DNA from: Phenylobacterium zucineum HLK1
GTDB taxonomy: Bacteria; Pseudomonadota; Alphaproteobacteria; Caulobacterales; Caulobacteraceae
Direction of reading: 5' to 3'
DNA length: 64,000 nucleotides
Assembly (NCBI RefSeq): GCF_000017265.1
Contig: NC_011144.1
Coordinates: forward strand, 310,001-374,000
The position numbers were made by a program, and so were the translations under genes. Positions 26,241 through 35,246 of this stretch are shown in pieces. A model generated the notes under the pieces. It worked only from the letters and a program-made list of their open reading frames with translations, made no database searches and had not been told where the DNA came from. The stretch's first letter is position 1. Every line of letters starts with the position of its first letter.

Positions 26241-27434
26241 ATGAAGTTGAAACTCCTGGCAGGGGCTGCGATGGCCGCGGCCTTCGCCGCGTCCGCCGCC
26301 CAGGCGCAAGTCGGCTGGTACGGCGCGGTCGATCTCGGGTACCACTGGCCCGAGCAGTTCGAGATGGACTCCTCGAACAACGCGCCGAACGGCAATCCCT
26401 ACGTCTGGGATTTCAATCAGGAAGAAGACTGGGCCGGCTTCGCCCGTCTCGGCTATCAGGTGACCGACAACTGGCGCGTCGAGCTCGAGCTCGGCTACCG
26501 CGGCGGCGACCTGGAGTCGGTGCGCGGCGGCTCGAACCAGGCGGTCCTGGGCCTCTGCACCCCCGGCGTGGTGCGCACCGCGGCGGCCCCGACCTGCGGC
26601 TCGCCCGACGGTGACGTCACCTCGTGGACCGTGATGGGCAATGTCATCTACGACATCATGCCCGGCTCCTCGATCAACCCGTTCATCGGCGGCGGCATCG
26701 GCATCAACCACGTCTCCATGGAGACGCTGGGCCAGTTCTCGAACGTTCCCGGGATCACCGCGGCCAACCCGGCGATCCAGAACCTGACGATCGACGACGA
26801 CGACACCGCCTTCGCCTGGCAGCTGCTGGCCGGCGTGGCGTGGCGCGCCACCGATCGCCTGAACGTCGACCTGACCTACCGCTACCTCGGCGGTTCGGAT
26901 CTCGACTTCGACTCGACCGGCTCGAACGCCGGCGGCCTGCAGCCGGGCGTGTTCAGCGGCGAATACCGCGACTCGTCGGTGACCCTGGGCCTGCGGTACT
27001 CGTTCGCGGCCCCGCCGCCCCCGCCGCCGCCGCCCCCGCCGCCGCCGCCTCCCCCGCCGCCGCCTCCGCCCCCGCCGCCGCCTCCGGCGCCGGCCTACGA
27101 GGCCAAGCAGTTCATCGTCTACTTCCCGTTCGATCAGTACGTGCTGACGCCGGAAGCCCAGCAGGTGGTCACGGAAGCCGCCAACTACGCCAAGGGCGGC
27201 AACGCCACCCGCGTCGTGGTGGTCGGCCACGCCGACACCTCGGGCTCGCAGGCCTACAACGTGCGTCTGTCCGAGCGCCGCGCGAAGGCGGTCGCCGACG
27301 CCCTGGTGGGCTCCGGCGTGAACCAGACCTCGCTGTCGGTCGACTGGAAGGGCGAGACCATGCCTGCGGTCGCCACCGGCGACGGCGTCAAGGAACCGCT
27401 GAACCGCCGTTCGACGATCGACATCAACTTCTGA
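26241..27434 (+). CDS. OmpA-family outer-membrane protein with polyproline hinge
   Basis: A 397-residue porin-like protein. A signal peptide (residues 1-22, ending AQA/Q) is followed by an eight-strand OmpA-type barrel (GWYGAVDLGYHWP to VTLGLRYSFAA), then 25 consecutive prolines at residues 258-282, then an OmpA C-terminal domain that binds peptidoglycan (YFPFDQYVLTPEAQQVV; YNVRLSERRAKAVADALV). It should tether the outer membrane to the cell wall. The ATG at 26241 was chosen because it starts the signal peptide, with GAGAGGG upstream. A strong terminator follows. Confidence 0.93.
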   Translation: MKLKLLAGAAMAAAFAASAAQAQVGWYGAVDLGYHWPEQFEMDSSNNAPNGNPYVWDFNQEEDWAGFARLGYQVTDNWRVELELGYRGGDLESVRGGSNQAVLGLCTPGVVRTAAAPTCGSPDGDVTSWTVMGNVIYDIMPGSSINPFIGGGIGINHVSMETLGQFSNVPGITAANPAIQNLTIDDDDTAFAWQLLAGVAWRATDRLNVDLTYRYLGGSDLDFDSTGSNAGGLQPGVFSGEYRDSSVTLGLRYSFAAPPPPPPPPPPPPPPPPPPPPPPPPPAPAYEAKQFIVYFPFDQYVLTPEAQQVVTEAANYAKGGNATRVVVVGHADTSGSQAYNVRLSERRAKAVADALVGSGVNQTSLSVDWKGETMPAVATGDGVKEPLNRRSTIDINF

Positions 27435-27468
27435 TCTCGATCGCCGGCTTCGGTCGGACACTAGGCGA

Positions 27469-27501
27469 GGGCCCGGCGGAAACGCCGGGCCCTTTGCTTT
27501 T
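27469..27501 (+). terminator. Intrinsic terminator of the OmpA-like gene
   Basis: GGGCCCGGCG-GAAA-CGCCGGGCCC, a perfect 10-bp stem with a GAAA tetraloop, followed by TTTGCTTTT. It ends 32 bases before the end of the convergent regulator gene. Confidence 0.9.
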
Positions 27502-27533
27502 GGGGAAGGCGGGCGTTCGCTCGCGGCTGGAGA

Positions 27534-28004
27534 TCAAACCGGCAGCTGGGTCGTGCTCTTCACCTCTTCCAGCACGGCGTAGGTGCGCGTCTCGCGCACG
27601 CCGGGGATGCGCACCAGCACGTCCTCCAGGAACGTCCGCCAGGCGGCCAGGTCGCGCACCCGCGACTTGATGAGGTAGTCGAAGCCTCCCGCCACCATGT
27701 GGCACTCCAGCACGTCGGGCGAGCGGCGGGCCGCGGCGGCGAAGGTCTCGAACACCTCGGGCGTCGTGCGGTCCAGCACCACCTCGACGAAGATCAGCAC
27801 CCCGCGCTCGACCTTCTCGGGGTCCACCAGGGCGGTGAAGCCGGTGATGTAGCCGCCCTCGCGCAGCCGCCGCACCCGCTCGGAGCAGGCGGAGGGGGAC
27901 AGATGGCACCGCTCGGCGAGCTCGGCGTTGCTGATCCGCCCGTCCGCCTGCAGCGCCCGCAGCAGCCGCCGGTCGGTCTCGTCCAGTCGCAGATTGTTCG
28001 CCAT
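27534..28004 (-). CDS. putR: Lrp/AsnC-family regulator, probably of proline catabolism
   Basis: A 156-residue Lrp-type regulator: N-terminal helix-turn-helix (ISNAELAERCHLSPSACSERVRRL) and C-terminal RAM ligand-binding domain (ECHMVAGGFDYLIKSRV). It is divergent from putA with about 100 bases between. In Agrobacterium and Caulobacter relatives a PutR of this family activates putA in response to proline, so the position gives the functional call. The ATG at 28004 precedes ANNLRLDETDRR, the normal family start. Confidence 0.87.
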   Translation of the reverse strand: MANNLRLDETDRRLLRALQADGRISNAELAERCHLSPSACSERVRRLREGGYITGFTALVDPEKVERGVLIFVEVVLDRTTPEVFETFAAAARRSPDVLECHMVAGGFDYLIKSRVRDLAAWRTFLEDVLVRIPGVRETRTYAVLEEVKSTTQLPV

Positions 28005-28106
28005 CGCCCGTTTCCGCCGTGGAAGCTGCGGCGACCTCGCCGCCGAACCGTGATACATTCGGCGCTAAGTACCATATCCCGAATGCTGTCGCAGCAGGAG
28101 GCTCCC

Positions 28107-31100
28107 TTGCCGTTCGATCATCTGGATGCCGGCAAGTTCGCCGACGAACGTACGGTCCTGACCAGGGCGCTGGCCGCCCGGCCGCTCAGCCCGCAGGACC
28201 GCGAGGCGGTCCGGCAGGAGGCCGAGGCTCTGGTCCGCGCCGCGCGCAAGGCGGCCCGCAAGCAGGGAGTGGTCGAGAGCTTCCTGCAGGAGTTCAGCCT
28301 CTCCACCCGCGAGGGCCTGGCCCTGATGTGCCTGGCCGAGGCCCTGCTGCGCACCCCCGACGAGGAGACCCGCGACCGCCTGATCGCCGAGAAGATCGCC
28401 TCGGCCGACTGGGCCAGCCACGCCGGCCGCTCGGACTCGCTGCTGGTCAACGCCTCCACCTGGAGCCTGATGCTCACCGGCCGGCTGATCGACCCGGACG
28501 AGGAGGCCAGGAACGACCTGCCGGGCTTCATCAAGCGCCTGGCCGGGCGCCTGGGCGAGCCCGTCATCCGCAAGGCCGTCGGCGCCGCCGTCCGCATCAT
28601 GGGCGAGCAGTTCGTCCTGGGCGCCACCATCGAGAAGGCGATCCGCCGGGCCGCGGCCGACGGCTTCGTCTGCTCGTTCGACATGCTGGGCGAGGGGGCC
28701 CGCACCGACGCCGACGCCGACCGCTACGAAGCCGCCTACGCCGAGGCCATCCGCGTCGTCGGCAAGTCCGCGACCGGTCAGGGCCCCGAGGCCGGGCACG
28801 GCGTCTCGGTGAAGCTGTCGGCCCTGTCGCCCCGCTACGAAGCCCGCCAGGCTGAGCGGGTGTTCGCCGATCTCTATCCTCGGATCCTGCGCCTGGCTCA
28901 GATGGGGGCGGAGGCCGACATCAACCTGACCCTCGACGCCGAGGAGGCCGACCGCCTCGTCATCTCGCTCCAGCTCCTGGATCGGCTCGCCCGCGAGCCG
29001 GCCCTGCGAGACTGGAAGGGCCTCGGCCTCGCCGTCCAGGCCTACCAGAAGCGCGGCCCCGAGGTGATCGCCGCCGTCGCCGACATCGCCCGCTCCAGCG
29101 GCCGCCGGCTGATGGTTCGCCTCGTGAAGGGCGCCTACTGGGATTCCGAGATCAAGCGCGCCCAGGTGGCCGGCCTGTCCGGCTATCCGGTGTTCACCAC
29201 CAAGGCGGCGACGGACCTGTCCTATCTCGTCTGCGCCAGGGCCCTGCTGGCCGCCGCCCCCGCGCTCTACGCCCAGTTCGCCACCCACAACGCCCACACC
29301 CTGGCCGCCGTCCGCCAGATGGCCGCCCAGGCCCAGGTGAAGTTCGAGTTCCAGCGTCTGCACGGCATGGGCGAGGCGCTCTACGGCGCCGCCCAGGAGC
29401 GCTATGGCGACTTCCCGCTGCGCGTCTACGCCCCCGTCGGCAGCCACGAGGACCTCCTGCCCTACCTCGTCCGCCGCCTGCTGGAGAACGGCGCCAACAC
29501 CTCCTTCGTCCATGCCCTGCTCGACGAGAAGACCCCGGTCTCCAAGGTCGTCGTGGACCCGATCTCGGCCGTGGAGGCCGCCGGCGGCGCCCCGCACCCG
29601 CGCATCCCGCTGCCGCGCGACCTCTACGGACCGGCCCGGAAGAACTCCGAGGGCCTCGACCTGTCGATCAAGGCCGTGCGCGACGACCTGACCGCCGCCG
29701 TCGCGCGGCTCGACGGCGAGTCGCTCAAGGGCGCGCCCATCGTGTCGGGCCGCCTGCTGACGGACGGGGAAGGCGCCGAGGCCCGCTCGCCCGCCGAGCT
29801 CTCCCGCGTGATCGGCCGGACCTGGCAGGCGAGCCCCAGGCAGGTGGACGAGGCTTTCGCCGTCGCCCGCGAGGCGCAGCCCGGCTGGGACGCCCTCGGC
29901 GGCGAGGGCCGCGCCAAGGTGCTGCGCGCCATGGGCGATGCGCTGGAGGCCCATCGCGAGCGCCTGATCGCCATCTGCGTGCGGGAGGCCGGCAAGACCC
30001 TGGCCGACGCCATCGCCGAGGTGCGCGAGGCCGCCGATTTCTGCCGCTACTACGCCCACCTCGCAGAGCGCCAGTTCGCCAGCCCTGAGACCCTGCGCGG
30101 GCCCGTCGGCGAGACGAACCAGCTCCAGCTCCACGGCCGCGGCGTGTTCGTCTGCATCAGCCCCTGGAACTTCCCCCTGGCCATCTTCACCGGCCAGGTC
30201 GCGGCGGCGCTCGCCGCCGGCAACGGCGTGCTGGCCAAGCCCGCCGAGCAGACCCCGATCATCGCCGCCGAGGCGGTCAGGCTGTTCCACGCCGCCGGCG
30301 CGCCAGCCGGCCTGCTGCACCTGCTGCCCGGCGACGGCGCCGTGGTCGGCCAGGCCCTCGTCTCGCATCCGGGCTGCGACGGCGTGGCCTTCACCGGCGG
30401 CACCGACACGGCCTGGGCGATCAACCGCACCCTGGCGGCCCGCCAGGGGCCGATCGTGCCGTTCATCGCCGAGACCGGCGGGCTGAACGCCATGTTCGTC
30501 GACACCACGGCCCTGCGCGAACAGGTCATCGACGACGTGTTGCTGTCGGGCTTCGGCTCGGCGGGCCAGCGCTGCTCGGCCCTGCGCATCCTGTTCCTGC
30601 CGCACGAGACCGCCGACGCCCTGCTCGACGGCCTGAAGGGGGCCATGCGGACGCTGGTGGTGACCGATCCCGCCGACCCGCGCGCCGATGTCGGGCCGGT
30701 GATCGACGCCGAGGCCAAGGCCGCCCTCGAGGCCCACGTGCAGCGGCTGGAGGCCGAGGCGCGGGTGCTGGCCCGGTTGGACGTCCCCGCGGGCGGGCAT
30801 TTCTTCGCCCCGACACTGGCCGAGATCCCGGACGCGAGCTTCCTGGGCAAGGAGGTGTTCGGCCCGATCCTGCACGTGGTCCGCTACGATCCCGCCCGCC
30901 TCGCCGAGGCCGCCGCGCCGCTGGTCCAGGCCCGCTACGGCCTGACGCTGGGCGTCCATTCCCGCATCGAAGCCTTCGCCGAGGAGGTCCAGCGGGCGGT
31001 CCCGGCCGGCAACGCCTACGTCAACCGCTCGATGATCGGCGCGGTCGTCGGGGTCCAGCCGTTCGGCGGCGAAGGCCTCTCGGGAACCGGCCCCAAGGCC

Positions 31101-31202
31101 GGCGGGCCGCACGCCCTGCTGCGCTATGCGGTGGAACGGGCGGTCAGCGTCAACATCACCGCCCAGGGCGGCGATCCGGCCCTGCTCAACCTCGACGCCT
31201 GA
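28107..31202 (+). CDS. putA: Bifunctional proline dehydrogenase / L-glutamate gamma-semialdehyde dehydrogenase
   Basis: Oxidises proline to glutamate in two coupled steps: FAD-dependent proline dehydrogenase in the first half (MVRLVKGAYWDSEIK; FATHNAHTLAAV; FEFQRLHGMGEALY) and NAD-dependent aldehyde dehydrogenase in the second (ISPWNFPLAIFTGQ; catalytic Cys in SAGQRCSALR). No N-terminal ribbon-helix-helix is present, so it is not a self-regulating PutA, in keeping with putR next door. The TTG at 28107 has a perfect AGGAGG 5 bases upstream; the in-frame ATG at 28083 has none but would add 8 residues. Length is about 1031 residues. Confidence 0.93.
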   Translation: MPFDHLDAGKFADERTVLTRALAARPLSPQDREAVRQEAEALVRAARKAARKQGVVESFLQEFSLSTREGLALMCLAEALLRTPDEETRDRLIAEKIASADWASHAGRSDSLLVNASTWSLMLTGRLIDPDEEARNDLPGFIKRLAGRLGEPVIRKAVGAAVRIMGEQFVLGATIEKAIRRAAADGFVCSFDMLGEGARTDADADRYEAAYAEAIRVVGKSATGQGPEAGHGVSVKLSALSPRYEARQAERVFADLYPRILRLAQMGAEADINLTLDAEEADRLVISLQLLDRLAREPALRDWKGLGLAVQAYQKRGPEVIAAVADIARSSGRRLMVRLVKGAYWDSEIKRAQVAGLSGYPVFTTKAATDLSYLVCARALLAAAPALYAQFATHNAHTLAAVRQMAAQAQVKFEFQRLHGMGEALYGAAQERYGDFPLRVYAPVGSHEDLLPYLVRRLLENGANTSFVHALLDEKTPVSKVVVDPISAVEAAGGAPHPRIPLPRDLYGPARKNSEGLDLSIKAVRDDLTAAVARLDGESLKGAPIVSGRLLTDGEGAEARSPAELSRVIGRTWQASPRQVDEAFAVAREAQPGWDALGGEGRAKVLRAMGDALEAHRERLIAICVREAGKTLADAIAEVREAADFCRYYAHLAERQFASPETLRGPVGETNQLQLHGRGVFVCISPWNFPLAIFTGQVAAALAAGNGVLAKPAEQTPIIAAEAVRLFHAAGAPAGLLHLLPGDGAVVGQALVSHPGCDGVAFTGGTDTAWAINRTLAARQGPIVPFIAETGGLNAMFVDTTALREQVIDDVLLSGFGSAGQRCSALRILFLPHETADALLDGLKGAMRTLVVTDPADPRADVGPVIDAEAKAALEAHVQRLEAEARVLARLDVPAGGHFFAPTLAEIPDASFLGKEVFGPILHVVRYDPARLAEAAAPLVQARYGLTLGVHSRIEAFAEEVQRAVPAGNAYVNRSMIGAVVGVQPFGGEGLSGTGPKAGGPHALLRYAVERAVSVNITAQGGDPALLNLDA

Positions 31203-31266
31203 CGGCGCAGCCGGACGGCCCGAGCCGCGTTCTACATTCCTGAGCCGGCCCGCGCCGGCGCGAGGG

Positions 31267-33054
31267 ATGCCTATGACATTGCAGCAGGCCCTGGCCTTCG
31301 GGCTGGTGGGCGCGACCATCGTGGCCTTCATCTGGGGGCGGTGGCGTTACGACGTGATCGCGCTTTCGGCCCTCGGCCTGGGGCTCGTCCTGGGCGTCGT
31401 CCCCGCCGAGGACGCCTTCTCGGGCTTCGCCAACGATGTCACCGTCATCATCGCCTGCGCCCTGGTGGTCAGCGCCGCGTTCGCCCGCTCCGGGATCGTC
31501 GAGGCGGCCCTGCGGCCGCTTCTGCCCCGGCTGACCAGCGCCCGCACCCAGGTCCCCTTGTTCGCCGGCGTCGTGGCCCTGCTCTCCATGGTGACCAAGA
31601 ACGTCGGCGCCCTGGCGCTGATGATGCCGATCGCCCTGCAGACCGCCCGGCGGACGAACGTCTCCCCGTCCTGCCTGCTGATGCCCATGGCCTTCGCCTC
31701 CCTGATCGGCGGGACCGTGACCATGGTCGGCACCTCGCCGAACATCCTGGTCTCCGAGGTCCGCCAGCAGGTCCTGGGCGAGCCGTTCCAGATGTACGAC
31801 TACGCGCCGGTGGGTCTGGCGCTGACGGCGCTGGGGCTCGTTTTCCTGGCCTTCGCCTACCGCCTGCTGCCGACCACCCGGACCGCCACCGAGACCCTCG
31901 ACACCGCCATCGAGACGGCGCCCTACGTCACCCAGGTCTCCGCCCCCGAGGACTGGACCCTGGAGAAGCGGGCGGTCCGCAATCTCCAGGCGCTGGGCCA
32001 GGGCGAGGTCCGCATCTTGGCGCTCATCCGCGACGGCGAGCGGCGGGCGCAGCCGCACCCGAACGTCCGCGTCCGCCCAGGGGACAAGCTGCTGGTCGAG
32101 GGCGAGCACCAGGCGCTCGACACCTTCATCACCCGGGCCAAGCTCAAGCACAGCCGCGCCGATCGCCCGGTCGCCACCGAGGAGCCCACCGAGGAGACCC
32201 GGGTCGTGGAGGCGATCGTGGGCTCCGACTCCATGCTGATCGGCCGCTCCGCCAAACAGGAGGACCTCTACGGCCAGCACGGCGTGAACCTGCTGGCCGT
32301 CAGCCGCTCGGGCTACCGCACGACCGTCGAGCTCAAGGGCATGCGGCTCCGCGCCGGCGACGTGGTGGTCCTGCAGGGCGGGGAGCGCACCCTGCCGGGC
32401 GCGCTGAAGACCCTCGGCCTGCTGCCGCTCGCCGAGCGCGACGTGCGTCTGGGCGGAATCCGTCGCCGGGTCGCCCCGGCGCTGATCCTGCTCACGGCCA
32501 TGGTGCTGGTGGCGGTGCAGGCCGCGCCGGTGGCCATCGCCTTCTTCGCCGCGGCCGTGGCCATGGTGCTGGTCGGCGCGATCCGCATGCGCGAGGCCTA
32601 TTCGGCGCTCGACGGCCCGGTGCTGGTGCTGATCGCCGCCCTGATCCCGGTGTCGGACGCGATCCGCGCCACCGGCGGCGCCGAGCTCATCGCCTCGGCC
32701 CTGGCCCAGGCGTTCGAAGGCCGCCCGCCGATCCTGGCGCTGGGCGCGGTGATGGCCGTCTCCATGGCCGCCACGCCCTTCCTGAACAACGCCGCCACGG
32801 TCCTGATCGTGGCTCCGGTCGGCGCGGCCCTGGCCCGGCTGCTGGGCCTGCATCCCGATCCGTTCCTGATGGCGGTGGCGGTCGGGGCGGCCTGCGACTT
32901 CCTCACGCCCATCGGCCACCAGTGCAACACCCTGGTCATGGCGCCGGGGGGCTACCGCTTCGCCGACTACCCCAGGTTGGGGGCGCCGCTGACCGCTCTC
33001 GTCCTGCTTGTCGGAACCCCGCTGATCGCCGCCGTCTGGCCCCTCCAGGGTTGA
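31267..33054 (+). CDS. SLC13/DASS-type permease with two TrkA-C (RCK-C) domains
   Basis: A 595-residue membrane transporter. The first half has about five helices (residues 6-200, with MVGTSPNILVSEV near 155-170); the middle (about 210-400) holds two RCK-C-like domains (VRPGDKLLVEGEHQAL and MRLRAGDVVVLQGGERTL); the second half carries further helices and TPFLNNAATVLIVAP plus FLTPIGHQCNTLVMAPGGY. This is the usual layout of bacterial SLC13-like sulfate or dicarboxylate carriers with regulatory RCK-C inserts. The solute is unknown. ATG at 31267 with GAGGG upstream. Confidence 0.85.
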   Translation: MPMTLQQALAFGLVGATIVAFIWGRWRYDVIALSALGLGLVLGVVPAEDAFSGFANDVTVIIACALVVSAAFARSGIVEAALRPLLPRLTSARTQVPLFAGVVALLSMVTKNVGALALMMPIALQTARRTNVSPSCLLMPMAFASLIGGTVTMVGTSPNILVSEVRQQVLGEPFQMYDYAPVGLALTALGLVFLAFAYRLLPTTRTATETLDTAIETAPYVTQVSAPEDWTLEKRAVRNLQALGQGEVRILALIRDGERRAQPHPNVRVRPGDKLLVEGEHQALDTFITRAKLKHSRADRPVATEEPTEETRVVEAIVGSDSMLIGRSAKQEDLYGQHGVNLLAVSRSGYRTTVELKGMRLRAGDVVVLQGGERTLPGALKTLGLLPLAERDVRLGGIRRRVAPALILLTAMVLVAVQAAPVAIAFFAAAVAMVLVGAIRMREAYSALDGPVLVLIAALIPVSDAIRATGGAELIASALAQAFEGRPPILALGAVMAVSMAATPFLNNAATVLIVAPVGAALARLLGLHPDPFLMAVAVGAACDFLTPIGHQCNTLVMAPGGYRFADYPRLGAPLTALVLLVGTPLIAAVWPLQG

Positions 33055-33127
33055 GTTCACACTCTCGTGAGTCCGGCCGCCGCCCGGCCGGCCAAACGAT
33101 TGATCTGCCGAGGGGCCGCTCGCCGTG

Positions 33128-33142
33128 TTAACCTCTGGTTTA
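33128..33142. promoter_or_regulatory. CtrA-like binding site upstream of nrdA
   Basis: TTAACCTCTGGTTTA fits the CtrA consensus TTAA-N7-TTAA with one mismatch. It lies 157 bases before the nrdA ATG. CtrA is the cell-cycle master regulator in this group, and a link to DNA-precursor supply is plausible but unproven. Confidence 0.4.
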
Positions 33143-33174
33143 CGAAAAAGCCTGTGGGCGGAGGGCTCGCCTCA

Positions 33175-33180
33175 TTGACG
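33175..33180 (+). promoter_or_regulatory. Possible nrdA promoter -35 element
   Basis: TTGACG matches the Caulobacter housekeeping -35. A GANTC (CcrM methylation) site, GAGTC, overlaps it at 33179-33183. The -10 would lie within or near the first NrdR-like box. No clear GCTANAWC match was seen. Confidence 0.35.
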
Positions 33181-33195
33181 AGTCATTAGCCAAGT

Positions 33196-33243
33196 GTCCC
33201 CATATGTGGGTTGTTCGGGCTGGGGGCCCACAACATGTAGGGG
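33196..33243. promoter_or_regulatory. Pair of NrdR-like boxes upstream of nrdA
   Basis: Box A contains CCCCATATGTGGG (33198-33210) and box B CCCACAACATGTAGGGG (33227-33243). Both are imperfect palindromes resembling the NrdR consensus acaCwAtATaTwGtgt, with centres 31-32 bases apart, about three helical turns, which is the usual spacing for NrdR. NrdR represses ribonucleotide reductase genes when dATP/ATP levels are high. A similar pair lies before nrdB. Confidence 0.65.
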
Positions 33244-33298
33244 CTCGGGACGGCGACCAGGGAGGTCGAGGTTCCGCAGAGGCATAGGTTCGAGGGAA

Positions 33299-35158
33299 AT
33301 GAGCGAAGCGGCGAAGGTTGGGATTGCCGACAGTGCGGAACGGGTCCAGGCGCAGCCGGCCAAGCCGCAACTCCAGCTCGTGCGCAAGGTCCAGGTGGAC
33401 CGCAGCCGCGACGCGAACCTGACCGATTTCGGCAAGACGACCCTCGAGGACCGCTATCTGCTGCCCGGCGAGTCCTATCAGGACATGTTCGCCCGCGTGG
33501 CCACGGCCTTCGCAGACGACGCCGACCACGCCCAGCGCATCTACGACTACATCTCGAACCTGTGGTTCATGCCGGCGACGCCGGTGCTGTCGAACGGCGG
33601 CGCGAGCCGCGGCCTGCCGATCTCGTGCTTCCTGAACGCGGTTCCCGACAACCTGGACGGCATCGTCAGCGTCTGGAACGAGAACGTCGCCCTGGCCTCC
33701 AACGGCGGCGGCATCGGCACCTACTGGGGCGGTGTCCGCTCGATCGGCGAGAAGGTGAAGGGCGCCGGCCAGACCAGCGGGATCATCCCCTTCATCCGGG
33801 TCATGGACTCGCTGACCCTCGCCATCAGCCAGGGTTCGCTGCGCCGCGGCTCGGCGGCCGTCTACCTCGACATCCACCACCCGGAGATCGAGGAGTTCCT
33901 CGAGATCCGGAAGCCCTCGGGCGACTTCAACCGCAAGAGCCTGAACCTCCACCACGGCCTGTCGATCACCGACGAGTTCATGGAGGCGGTCCGCGACGGC
34001 GCCATGTTCGGCCTGCGCTCGCCCAAGACCGGCGAGGTGATCCGCGAGGTGGACGCCCGCTCGCTCTGGCAGAAGATCCTCGAGATCCGCCTGCAGACGG
34101 GCGAGCCCTACCTGATCTTCTCCGACACCGTGAACCGGGCCATGCCGCAGCACCAGCGCGAGCTCGGCCTGCAGGTCCGCCAGTCGAACCTGTGCTCGGA
34201 GATCATGCTGCACACCGGTCAGGACCACCTGGGCCAGGAGCGGACGGCGGTCTGCTGCCTCTCGTCGGTCAACGCCGAGAAGTTCCTGGAGTGGCGCGAC
34301 CACCCGACGTTCATCGAGGACGTCATGCGCTTCCTCGACAACGTGCTGGAGGACTTCATCCACCGCGCGCCGCCCGAGATGAAGAACGCCGTCTACGCGG
34401 CCAAGCGCGAGCGCTCGGTGGGCCTTGGCCTGATGGGCTTCCACTCGTTCCTGCAGCAGCAGAACGTGCCGTTCGAGAGCGCCCTGGCCAAGAGCTGGAA
34501 CATGCGGCTCTTCAAGACCCTGCGCCGCCAGTGCGACGCGGCCTCCCGCACCCTCGCCGCCGAGCGCGGCCCGTGCCCGGACGCGGCCGAGCGCGGAGTC
34601 ATGGAGCGATTCAGCCACAAGCTGGCCATCGCCCCCACCGCCTCGATCTCGATCATCTGCGGCGGCACCAGCGCCGGCATCGAGCCGATCCCTGCCAACA
34701 TCTACAGCCACAAGACCCTGTCGGGCACCTTCGCGGTGAAGAACCCCTACCTGGAGCGCCTGCTCGACGAGAAGGGTCAGAACACCGCGGCGGTGTGGGA
34801 TTCGATCCTCGCCAACGAAGGTTCCGTCCAGCACCTCGAGTTCCTGAGCCAGGACGAGAAGGACGTCTTCAAGACGGCGTTCGAAATCGACCAGCGCTGG
34901 ATCGTAGAGCTTGCAGCAGACCGCACGCCGGATATTTGCCAGTCCCAGTCCGTGAACCTGTTCCTTCCGGGCGATATTGATAAGTGGGACCTGCATATGC
35001 TTCACTGGACTGCGTGGGAGCGGGGGTGCAAGTCGCTTTACTATCTGCGTTCGAAGTCCGTGCAGCGGGCGGCGCACGCGGGGGGCGAGGCCGCGCAGGC
35101 GGTGGAGATGCAGGTCGAAGGCAAGACCGACTACGAGGAATGCCTCGCCTGCCAGTGA
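33299..35158 (+). CDS. nrdA: Ribonucleoside-diphosphate reductase alpha subunit, class I, without ATP-cone
   Basis: Catalytic subunit that reduces ribonucleotides to deoxyribonucleotides. Active-site cysteines are visible in PISCFLN and NLCSEI; LAIAPTASIS and SQSVNLFL are conserved core motifs; the C-terminal redox pair is in ECLACQ. At 619 residues it is shorter than the E. coli type (about 760) because the N-terminal ATP-cone, the overall activity switch, is missing. Codon use changes near 34904-35050 (see findings). The radical subunit nrdB lies three genes downstream. Confidence 0.93.
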   Translation: MSEAAKVGIADSAERVQAQPAKPQLQLVRKVQVDRSRDANLTDFGKTTLEDRYLLPGESYQDMFARVATAFADDADHAQRIYDYISNLWFMPATPVLSNGGASRGLPISCFLNAVPDNLDGIVSVWNENVALASNGGGIGTYWGGVRSIGEKVKGAGQTSGIIPFIRVMDSLTLAISQGSLRRGSAAVYLDIHHPEIEEFLEIRKPSGDFNRKSLNLHHGLSITDEFMEAVRDGAMFGLRSPKTGEVIREVDARSLWQKILEIRLQTGEPYLIFSDTVNRAMPQHQRELGLQVRQSNLCSEIMLHTGQDHLGQERTAVCCLSSVNAEKFLEWRDHPTFIEDVMRFLDNVLEDFIHRAPPEMKNAVYAAKRERSVGLGLMGFHSFLQQQNVPFESALAKSWNMRLFKTLRRQCDAASRTLAAERGPCPDAAERGVMERFSHKLAIAPTASISIICGGTSAGIEPIPANIYSHKTLSGTFAVKNPYLERLLDEKGQNTAAVWDSILANEGSVQHLEFLSQDEKDVFKTAFEIDQRWIVELAADRTPDICQSQSVNLFLPGDIDKWDLHMLHWTAWERGCKSLYYLRSKSVQRAAHAGGEAAQAVEMQVEGKTDYEECLACQ

Positions 35159-35159
35159 G

Positions 35160-35167
35160 TTAACCAT
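35160..35167. promoter_or_regulatory. CtrA-type 8-mer TTAACCAT after nrdA
   Basis: TTAACCAT immediately follows the nrdA stop and lies 80 bases before the next gene's start. It matches the CtrA half-site 8-mer. A second feature in the gap is the hairpin CCCGCG-CTCCAGA-CGCGGG (about 35221-35239). Confidence 0.3.
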
Positions 35168-35246
35168 CTGATCTTTTGGGGCTTGCCCGCCGCCCCGATC
35201 GTGGAACTATGGACCCAGGACCCGCGCTCCAGACGCGGGCTGGGAG

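Noticed and set aside
28065-31331. 1088-codon open frame opposite putA
   Set aside because: Pure shadow of putA, whose two enzyme domains are unambiguous.
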